Source: Candidatus Aalborgicola lynettensis
GTDB taxonomy: Bacteria; Pseudomonadota; Gammaproteobacteria; Burkholderiales; Burkholderiaceae_C
Reading direction: 5' to 3'
Length of the DNA stretch: 64,000 nucleotides
NCBI GenBank assembly: GCA_016719405.1
Contig: JADJZE010000021.1
Coordinates: 186,001 to 250,000 of the forward strand
This document shows, piece after piece, positions 58,507 to 64,000 of this stretch. Under the pieces are notes generated by a model, which was not told where the DNA came from, ran no database searches, and was given only the letters and a program-made list of their open reading frames with translations. The stretch's first letter is position 1. The number at the start of each line of letters is the position of its first letter. The translations under genes were made by a program, and so were the position numbers.

Positions 58507-59069
58507 GCGCTGCCTTTCATAAACCAGTTCAATTCCAGACACGCGCGCAGACGCAGCCGGGCGCGGTGCAGTTGGACGTAAAGGTTGGTCGGCGTGAGTG
58601 CGAGTTCCTTACATATTTCCTCACTGCTGAGTTCCAGCCACTCGCGCATCAAAAACAGACGGCCCTGATTAGCAGGCAATTGCGTGGTGCAGGCCTCCAG
58701 CACCTGAAAGAACTGCTGGCTTCTGAGTTGTTCCTCCGGGTTGCCCCAGTCGGCGGGAGCCTCAGAAAAGTGGCCATCGGTTTTGAAGGCGATGTAATCC
58801 AGCGGATCTTCGCCGTCGTCCGAACTGGTTTCCAGGCCACTTACTTCGCGGCCATGGTGCCGCAGTGCGTCAATGAGCTTGTGTTTCAGAATGCCCACCA
58901 GCCAGGTCTTGAGTTGCGAGCGGTTGCCGAACGATTGGGGCTTGGATAAAGCCGCCAGCAGCGTGTCTGACACGGCATCTTCGGCCCAGGCGTCGTTGCG
59001 CAGCTGCAGACGGGCAAACTTCAACAGGTAATCGCGCAGCGCCACGATCTGTTCTTCAAAAGAGTTCAT
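58503..59069 (-). CDS. ECF-type sigma factor
   Basis: This 188-residue sigma-70 family protein has region 2 (LLKFARLQLRNDAWAEDAVS, FGNRSQLKTWLVGILKHKLI) and region 4 (LPANQGRLFLMREWLELSSE, LALTPTNLYVQLHRARLRLR). It faces the bufferin operon divergently (189 bases between starts) and is followed by its anti-sigma gene. Such pairs are known to control bufferin genes in other proteobacteria, so control of bufABC is likely. Confidence 0.92.
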   Translation of the reverse strand: MNSFEEQIVALRDYLLKFARLQLRNDAWAEDAVSDTLLAALSKPQSFGNRSQLKTWLVGILKHKLIDALRHHGREVSGLETSSDDGEDPLDYIAFKTDGHFSEAPADWGNPEEQLRSQQFFQVLEACTTQLPANQGRLFLMREWLELSSEEICKELALTPTNLYVQLHRARLRLRACLELNWFMKGSA

Positions 59070-59149
59070 CAGGCGTTTGGCATGAAGTGGTGGTGAATCG
59101 GCAGTGTACGGGGGCGCTGTTGCAAAAAATTTAAAAATGTACCTGTGCC

Positions 59150-59178
59150 TGTAAGAATGGCGCGTTCCCGCAGACTAA
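59150..59178 (+). promoter_or_regulatory. candidate ECF-sigma promoter of the bufferin operon
   Basis: TGTAAGAA at 59150-59157 and GACTAA at 59173-59178, 15 bases apart, are the best -35/-10-like pair upstream of bufA, 80 bases before its ATG. The match to an ECF promoter is from pattern only. Confidence 0.35.
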
Positions 59179-59258
59179 ACACCAACCAGTCAGAACGTGT
59201 ACGTGTTGCTAGATACCGTCTGGTTGTCCTTTAACCCGTTTTATTCAGGAGAATTTCA

Positions 59259-59534
59259 ATGAGCCAACGCGCAATGATTGCCGCAACTGCCGCCGCCGTG
59301 ATGTCCTTGTCCATGGTGGCGCCCGCCACTGCCGCGCAGGAAAAAGAAAAATGCTTTGGTATTGCCAAAGCCGGTCAGAACGATTGCGCCAGCATCTCCG
59401 GGGCGCACTCTTGTGCGGGTCAGTCCAAAGTGGATATGGACAAGATGGAGTGGAAGTACGTGGCCAAAGGCACCTGCAAAGACATGAAGGGACTGACCGC
59501 TGAAGAGGCCAAAACCGCTGCCAAAAAGGGCTGA
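59259..59534 (+). CDS. bufA: bufferin precursor BufA (DUF2282, metal-binding peptide)
   Basis: This is a 91-residue secreted precursor with signal peptide (MIAATAAAVMSLSMVAPATAA) and four cysteines in the mature part (32, 43, 52, 73; KCFGIAKAGQNDC, HSCAG, GTCKDM). In characterised bufferins, a DUF692 enzyme converts cysteines into thiooxazoles that bind copper. The ATG follows AGGAG. Its TGA overlaps the bufB ATG (TGATG). Confidence 0.93.
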   Translation: MSQRAMIAATAAAVMSLSMVAPATAAQEKEKCFGIAKAGQNDCASISGAHSCAGQSKVDMDKMEWKYVAKGTCKDMKGLTAEEAKTAAKKG

Positions 59535-60481
59535 TGCCACCGATGGTGCCCGCTGTGCAGGCGTCTGCGCGGCCTGCCTCCCAGCCGGTGCCCTGCGTGG
59601 GCATTGGCTGGCGCCACCCGCATTATGGTGAACTGTTGCACCGTCGCCCGGACATTGATTTTCTGGAAGTCCATTCCGAGAATTTCTTTGCCCCCGGCGG
59701 TGCGGCGCTCGCGGTGCTGGAGCAGGGCCGTGCCCTGTACCCGGTCAGCCTGCATGGTGTGGGGCTTTCGCTAGGCAGCGCCGTGGGGCTGGACGTTTGG
59801 CATCTGGAGCAATTGGCAGCTCTGGTGCAGCGCATCGACCCGGTGCGTGTGAGCGACCATGCCAGCTTTGCCCGTGCGCCCTTTCAGCGCCACACGGTGC
59901 ACGCAGCCGATTTGCTTCCACTGCCCTTTACCGACGAGGCCCTGCAGGTGCTGTGCACCAACGTGACCCGGGTGCAAGACCGTTTGCGCCGCCCTATCCT
60001 GGTGGAAAACCTGTCGGCCTATGTGCAGTTGGATGCCCCGGTGGGCGAACGGGCTTGGGAAGAGCCCGCGTTTTTGACAGAGTTGGCCCGGCGCACCGGC
60101 TGCCAGCTGCTGGTGGATGTGAACAACATCTATGTCAATGCCCTCAACACACTGCAGGCTGGCCGCGTAGACGACCCGCTGCAGGCCTGTCGCACCTGGT
60201 TGCAGAGCATCGCCCCCGCGTCGGTGGGTGAAATGCACTTGGCGGGCCACTGCCGCGTGGATGACGAAAACGGGGGCATCGTCATCGACGACCACGGCAG
60301 CCGTGTGTGCGACGCGGTGTGGTTGCTGTACCAGCACGCGCTGCAGTGTTTTGGCCCGGTGCCAACGCTGATCGAGTGGGATACCGACATCCCGGCGCTG
60401 GATGTTTTGCTCGATGAAGCGCGCCGCGCCCGCGCCGCCATGGCCGCAGCGCCGTGTATGGCACCAGGGGCGGTGGCATGA
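59534..60481 (+). CDS. bufB: DUF692 multinuclear non-haem iron oxidase BufB
   Basis: This is a 315-residue TIM-barrel enzyme of the MNIO family that modifies cysteines of the bufferin precursor. Metal-ligand motifs: HSENFF, SLHGVGLSLG, SDHASF, VENLSAYV, DVNNIYVN, EMHLAGH, DDHGSRV and EWDTDIP. The first 20 residues are variable. It overlaps bufA and bufC by one and four bases. Confidence 0.93.
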   Translation: MPPMVPAVQASARPASQPVPCVGIGWRHPHYGELLHRRPDIDFLEVHSENFFAPGGAALAVLEQGRALYPVSLHGVGLSLGSAVGLDVWHLEQLAALVQRIDPVRVSDHASFARAPFQRHTVHAADLLPLPFTDEALQVLCTNVTRVQDRLRRPILVENLSAYVQLDAPVGERAWEEPAFLTELARRTGCQLLVDVNNIYVNALNTLQAGRVDDPLQACRTWLQSIAPASVGEMHLAGHCRVDDENGGIVIDDHGSRVCDAVWLLYQHALQCFGPVPTLIEWDTDIPALDVLLDEARRARAAMAAAPCMAPGAVA

Positions 60482-61320
60482 CAACCACTCTGCCACCCAG
60501 CCTCCTGGCCCAGCAGCAGGCTTTGCTGAATGCCCTGTTCGATTGGCCGCGCCCGGATGCTACACAATTCATAGCTGCTTACGCACGCCAGTCGTGCGCA
60601 AGAGGCTTAAAAGTCTACCAAGCCAACGGCCACCTGCTGGCCGAACGCGCCTTGCTAGCCGCCTACCCGGTGGTGGCCCAACTGCTGGGTGGGGATAGTT
60701 TTGCGGATTTGGCCCGCGCCCTGTGGCACGCCCATCCACCCCTGCGCGGCGACGTGGCCTGCTGGGGCGCCGAGTTGCCCGAGTTTTTGGCCGTCAGTGC
60801 CGATCTGCAGGATGAGCCGTATTTGCCCGACGTGGCGCGCTTGGAGTGGGCCTTGCACCGTTGCAGCACCGCGCCCGACCCGGTGCCGTTGCTGGACACG
60901 CTGGTGTTGTTAACGACGACCGATCCTGCCGAATTGCAGCTGCAGTTGGCCCCGGCCAGCCAGCTACGGGTCAGCGCGTGGCCGGTGGTCAGCATCGCGG
61001 GCGCCCATCGCGACCAAAATCCTACTTTTGCGGAGGTGGGTGCCCTGCTGCGCCAAGGCGTCGCACAGAGTGCGGTGGTGTGGCGCAGTGGGCTGAAACC
61101 CTGCGTGCGCCAGGCGGTGGTGGGTGAGGCCGCCTTGCTGGGCGCCCTGCTGACCGGGCAATCGCTAGGGGCCGCACTGGACGCCGCCCCCGATCTGGAT
61201 TTTTCCACCTGGCTGCCCCTGGCGGTGCAAAGTGGCCTGGTTCTGGCGGCGCGACCCTGTCACCCGGCAATCGCCGGTGCGCCAGCTGACGCAGTCACGC
61301 CGACCCGACTTGCCCCCTAA
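60478..61320 (+). CDS. bufC: DUF2063 partner protein BufC
   Basis: This is a 280-residue protein with a DUF2063 (HvfC/BufC N-terminal) domain (GLKVYQANGHLLAERALLAA, YPVVAQLLGGDSFADLARAL) that helps BufB bind the precursor. A C-terminal part of unclear family follows. Residues about 28-43 (ATQFIAAYARQSCARG) are encoded by repeat copy 8. ATG 60478 overlaps the bufB stop. Confidence 0.88.
   Translation: MTTTLPPSLLAQQQALLNALFDWPRPDATQFIAAYARQSCARGLKVYQANGHLLAERALLAAYPVVAQLLGGDSFADLARALWHAHPPLRGDVACWGAELPEFLAVSADLQDEPYLPDVARLEWALHRCSTAPDPVPLLDTLVLLTTTDPAELQLQLAPASQLRVSAWPVVSIAGAHRDQNPTFAEVGALLRQGVAQSAVVWRSGLKPCVRQAVVGEAALLGALLTGQSLGAALDAAPDLDFSTWLPLAVQSGLVLAARPCHPAIAGAPADAVTPTRLAP
60559..60606 (+). 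repeat. bipartite palindromic repeat, copy 8 (inside bufC)
   Basis: The element reads GCTACACAATTCATAGC, TGCTTACGCACG, CCAGT and CGTGCGCAAGAGGC. It lies entirely within the coding region of bufC and is read in the I-A-A-Y-A-R frame. Confidence 0.8.
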
Positions 61321-61358
61321 ACGCCGCAGTGACTGGCCTCGCATTCATTAACCATTTT

Positions 61359-61409
61359 GGCCATTTCCGCACGTCTGGCGAGCGAATGATGCTATAAAAA
61401 TGGGAGCAA
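61359..61409 (-). repeat. bipartite palindromic repeat, copy 9
   Basis: On the minus strand it contains TTGCTCCCATTTTTATAGC, then TTCGCTCG and GACGTGCGGAAATGGCC. It lies between bufC and the amtB stop. Confidence 0.75.
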
Positions 61410-61428
61410 TCAAGCACCCCAGGTGCTA

Positions 61429-62631
61429 CTACCAGTTCGCTTCGCGCTCAGGTGTGGCGCTAATCATGTGGATGGACAGGTCGGCGCCGTCAAACTCTTC
61501 TTCCTGGCTCATGCGCAGGCCGACGGTGGCTTTGAGTACCCCGTAGACCACCAGGCCACCCAGCACGGCCCACACCACACCCATGGCCGTGCCGATAAGC
61601 TGGGCGCCCAGCGTCACACCGCCCAGTCCGCCAAAGGCTTTGGTGCCGAAAACACCGGCCGCAATGCCACCCAGCGTGCCGCACAGGCCATGCAAGGGCC
61701 ACACGCCCAGCACATCGTCAATCTTCCATTTGTTCTGCGTGAGAGTGAACATCACCACAAACACGGTGCCCGCCATAGCGCCCACCACCAAGGCACCCAG
61801 CGGGTGCATCAGGTCAGAGCCCGCACACACCGCCACCAGACCTGCCAGCGGGCCGTTGTGTACAAAACCGGGGTCGTTTTTGCCGGCAACCAGCGCGGCC
61901 AGTGTGCCGCCCACCATGGCCATCAGCGAATTGACGGCCACCAGGCCCGAAATTTTGTCCAGGGTTTGTGCGCTCATGACGTTGAAGCCAAACCAGCCCA
62001 CCGTCAAAATCCACGCACCTAGCGCCAGAAAAGGAATACTTGACGGCGGATGCGCGGAGATAGCACCATCTTTGCGGTAGCGGTTGCTGCGCGCACCGAG
62101 CAAAATGACGGCTGGCAAGGCAATCCAGCCGCCCACGGCATGCACCACCACGCTGCCGGCAAAGTCGTGGAACTCTTCACCGGTGAGTGCCTTGATCCAG
62201 GCCTGCACACCAAAGTGCTGGTTCCAGACGATACCTTCATAGAATGGGTACACAAAACCGACGATGACAGCCGTTGCCATCAATTGGGGCCAGAAGCGTG
62301 CACGCTCGGCAATGCCGCCGGAAATAATGGCCGGAATGGCCGCCGCAAACGTCAGCAGAAAGAAAAATTTCACCAGGTCGTAGCCATTTTTAGCCGCCAG
62401 CACCTCGGCACCGACGAAAAAGCTGGTGCCGTAGGCTACGCCGTAACCCACGATGAAATACACCACGGTGGAGACCGAAAAGTCCACCAAAATTTTGACC
62501 AGGGCGTTGACTTGGTTCTTGCGGCGCACGGTGCCGAGTTCCAGAAACGCAAAACCGGCGTGCATGGCCAGCACCATGATGCCGCCCAACAAAATGAACA
62601 AGGCATCTGCGCCCTGTTTTAGTGCTTCCAT
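61429..62631 (-). CDS. amtB: ammonium transporter (Amt family)
   Basis: This 400-residue inner-membrane channel conducts ammonium/ammonia. About eleven helices are seen, with FYEGIVWNQHFGVQAW, DFAGSVVVHAVGGWIALP (pore His), and HGLCGTLGGIAAGVFG (second pore His). The N-terminus has no signal peptide. No glnK-type PII gene is found beside it. A sigma-54-like promoter lies about 70 bases upstream. Confidence 0.95.
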   Translation of the reverse strand: MEALKQGADALFILLGGIMVLAMHAGFAFLELGTVRRKNQVNALVKILVDFSVSTVVYFIVGYGVAYGTSFFVGAEVLAAKNGYDLVKFFFLLTFAAAIPAIISGGIAERARFWPQLMATAVIVGFVYPFYEGIVWNQHFGVQAWIKALTGEEFHDFAGSVVVHAVGGWIALPAVILLGARSNRYRKDGAISAHPPSSIPFLALGAWILTVGWFGFNVMSAQTLDKISGLVAVNSLMAMVGGTLAALVAGKNDPGFVHNGPLAGLVAVCAGSDLMHPLGALVVGAMAGTVFVVMFTLTQNKWKIDDVLGVWPLHGLCGTLGGIAAGVFGTKAFGGLGGVTLGAQLIGTAMGVVWAVLGGLVVYGVLKATVGLRMSQEEEFDGADLSIHMISATPEREANW

Positions 62632-62660
62632 GACTCAATTCCTTGAAAAAATGCGTAAAG

Positions 62661-62697
62661 TTGGTGCGGCAATCAGTGAAACTGCCGCATGCACCAA
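62661..62697. promoter_or_regulatory. inverted repeat in the amtB leader
   Basis: TTGGTGCGGCA ... TGCCGCATGCACCAA pairs over 11 positions with a two-base bulge. It lies between the sigma-54-like promoter and the amtB ATG. It could form an mRNA hairpin or be an NtrC-like site, as GCACCA is part of that consensus. Confidence 0.4.
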
Positions 62698-62702
62698 AGT
62701 AA

Positions 62703-62719
62703 AGCAAAAATCGGGCCAA
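62703..62719 (-). promoter_or_regulatory. sigma-54-type promoter of amtB
   Basis: On the minus strand TTGGCCCG-ATTT-TTGCT matches the consensus TTGGCACG-N4-TTGCT with one mismatch; the GG and GC doublets are ten bases apart as required. It points to amtB and fits nitrogen control. Confidence 0.7.
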
Positions 62720-62810
62720 ATGTCATTTGCCGGTGCATTGTGTGCGGCGGCGCACGTTTTTGTGCGGCCCTGCGCGTACGATGCTGCGTACATATTTTCA
62801 ACAGGCTTGC

Positions 62811-63368
62811 ATGGACGCATTTCTTGTCTCTACCGGTATCGTTGCCCTGGCCGAAATGGGTGACAAAACGCAGTTGTTGGCACTGATCCTGGCGGCGCGT
62901 TTTCGCAGGCCTTGGCCCATTGTGCTGGGCATATTCACGGCCACGGTGGCCAACCATGCCCTGGCCGGGGCACTGGGCGCGTGGGTGACCACCGTTTTGG
63001 GGCCTGACGTGTTGCGCTGGGTGCTGGGAGCGTCGTTCATCGCCATGGCACTGTGGATGCTGGTGCCCGACCACATGGAGGATGAAGAAACAGACAACGC
63101 ACCCCGACTGGGCGTTTTCGGCACCACGGTGCTAGCCTTCTTTTTGGCCGAGATGGGCGACAAGACGCAAATCGCCACCGTCATGCTGGCCGCCCAGTAC
63201 CAGGCCTGGGCCTGGGTGGTGGCGGGTACCACGCTGGGCATGATGCTGGCCAACGCCCCGGTGGTGTGGTTGGGCGACAAGATGACCCAACTGGTGCCAC
63301 TGCGGGTGGTGCATGGGGTGTCGGGACTGATCTTTTTGGGGCTGGGGGTCTTTGCGCTGGTGGGCTAG
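62811..63368 (+). CDS. TMEM165/GDT1-family manganese exporter
   Basis: This is a 185-residue inner-membrane protein with two-fold symmetry: two copies of EMGDKTQ (VALAEMGDKTQLLAL at about 14-28, FLAEMGDKTQIATVML at about 108-123). Six helices are expected. The family exports Mn2+ or Ca2+. The start at 62811 is chosen because the longer frame upstream lies in the amtB control region. No manganese riboswitch was recognised upstream. Confidence 0.9.
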   Translation: MDAFLVSTGIVALAEMGDKTQLLALILAARFRRPWPIVLGIFTATVANHALAGALGAWVTTVLGPDVLRWVLGASFIAMALWMLVPDHMEDEETDNAPRLGVFGTTVLAFFLAEMGDKTQIATVMLAAQYQAWAWVVAGTTLGMMLANAPVVWLGDKMTQLVPLRVVHGVSGLIFLGLGVFALVG

Positions 63369-63478
63369 CGGGGGTTCATCGGCGGCTAACACGATGCGTC
63401 TTGTCTTGCGAATGTCACGCTGGTGTCACAATCGCGGGCGATGCTGTTTGCACATCCAACCCCAGCGAGATACCGCCT

Positions 63479-64000
63479 GTGAAAAAAAGAATCCCCCATT
63501 CCCCCGACTTTCAGTTCAACAACGAAGAGTCCAACACCAGCGCCAGCCCAAGTTTTGACGCCGTATTGGCAACCCGCTTGAGCCGCCGCCGTCTGATGTT
63601 GGGGGCCGCTGGTGCTGCGGCGACCACGGTATTCGGTGGCGCCGGTCTGGTGGGTTGCGCCAGCACCGGCACCACCGGAGGGGTGGCCTCCGCAGCCTTG
63701 CCCTTGCGCAGCTTAGGCTTCTCTGCGGTGGCGAAAAGTCTGGCCGACGCCGTCGTGGTGGCACCCGGCTACCAGGTGCAGGTGCTGTATGCGCTGGGCG
63801 ACCCCCTGACCGCTGCCACCCCCGCCTTCAAAAACGACGGCACCGATACCCACTTTGACCAGCGTGCGGGCGACCACCACGACGGCATGGAGTGGTTTGG
63901 ACTGGATGCCAGCGGTCAACCCTCCAGCAGCGCTGTCAGCCGTGGTTTGATTGCCATGAACCACGAAGCCACGACCGATGAAAAGCTCAGCTCGCATTTC
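63479..64000 (+). CDS. PhoX-family phosphatase, N-terminal part (cut by window edge)
   Basis: The first 174 codons of an exported phosphatase are present; the rest lies beyond the window. The start is a GTG at 63479 (MKKRIPHSPDFQFNNEES). A Tat signal is visible: LSRRRLMLGAAGAAATTVFG (twin arginines), followed by a lipobox-like GLVGCAS. The mature start with GFSAVAKSLADAVVVAPGYQ and MEWFGLDASG and NHEATTDE matches PhoX (DUF839), a Ca/Fe-dependent alkaline phosphatase. It probably acts in the periplasm to release phosphate from organic esters. Confidence 0.9.
   Translation, partial: MKKRIPHSPDFQFNNEESNTSASPSFDAVLATRLSRRRLMLGAAGAAATTVFGGAGLVGCASTGTTGGVASAALPLRSLGFSAVAKSLADAVVVAPGYQVQVLYALGDPLTAATPAFKNDGTDTHFDQRAGDHHDGMEWFGLDASGQPSSSAVSRGLIAMNHEATTDEKLSSHF

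Noticed and set aside
62632..62810. Manganese (yybP-ykoY) riboswitch upstream of the GDT1-type exporter
   Set aside because: The conserved loops of that class could not be found, and the stretch is explained by the leftward amtB promoter and leader.
1..64000. Transfer RNA or ribosomal RNA genes
   Set aside because: I looked for GGTTCGAATCC-type T-arms and rRNA-like stretches and recognised none; a dedicated search would be needed to exclude them.

Overview
The window looks like part of a chromosome of a betaproteobacterium of the order Burkholderiales, most probably family Comamonadaceae (Rhodoferax/Polaromonas/Acidovorax type). This rests on gene content and order, high GC, protein sequences that read as Comamonadaceae-like, and a short bipartite palindromic repeat that I remember from such genomes; no database search was possible. 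The replication-origin block is present: gyrB, dnaN and dnaA run leftward, and rpmH, rnpA, yidD, yidC and mnmE run rightward from a short intergenic gap with two DnaA-box-like sites (about 46926-46983).

Layout. 1-5 kb: rpsG (cut by the window edge), rpsL, a D,D-carboxypeptidase, an alpha/beta hydrolase, a [2Fe-2S] ferredoxin-like protein, and two membrane-protein genes (VanZ-like and hemJ) broken by small indels. 5.1-7.0 kb: a group II intron with its reverse transcriptase, sitting directly behind a terminator-like hairpin. 7.2-19.7 kb: hemB, a CorA-type transporter, a MarC-type protein, a TraT-like lipoprotein, a large hybrid histidine kinase with a divergent response regulator, and an Mla-type (MCE) lipid-transport operon whose permease is frameshifted. 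19.9-26.3 kb: a tight seven-gene leftward operon of exported proteins described below. 26.7-37.2 kb: an AraC-type regulator, a SirB2-like protein, a P-type ATPase, a CDF transporter, a cytochrome c/diheme cytochrome/cytochrome b561 operon followed by a QseBC-like two-component pair, and a lipoprotein hydrolase. 37.2-41.3 kb: a toxin remnant and a very large methyltransferase-PLD-helicase-S24-like fusion. 41.5-51.2 kb: the origin block. 51.2-57.6 kb: a hypothetical gene, apt, a Kef-type antiporter, kdsD-kdsC-lptC and an SDR. 57.7-64 kb: an RRM protein, an ECF sigma/anti-sigma pair, a bufferin operon (bufA-bufB-bufC), amtB behind a sigma-54-like promoter, a GDT1-type Mn exporter and the start of a Tat-exported PhoX-like phosphatase.

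Most interesting system: the operon at 19914-26273. Three consecutive secreted proteins carry, just after their Sec signal peptides, a motif of the form [LM]-x-x-[AS]-[DE]-[LM]-x-x-V-x-G-x. It closely resembles the double-glycine leader consensus recognised by C39 peptidases. The next gene encodes a stand-alone, N-terminally anchored C39-type peptidase with Cys, His and Asp in the expected places. Two outer-membrane beta-barrel proteins (one FadL-like) and a DUF2059-like periplasmic protein follow. I infer a dedicated periplasmic processing and surface-assembly pathway, possibly related to the Fil clusters annotated in Acinetobacter.

Other noteworthy points are nine copies of a bipartite palindromic repeat, three lying inside genes in the same reading frame; four small indels clustered in three membrane-protein genes (sequencing error or decay); and the multi-domain, defence-like helicase next to gyrB, flanked by two same-orientation repeat copies.
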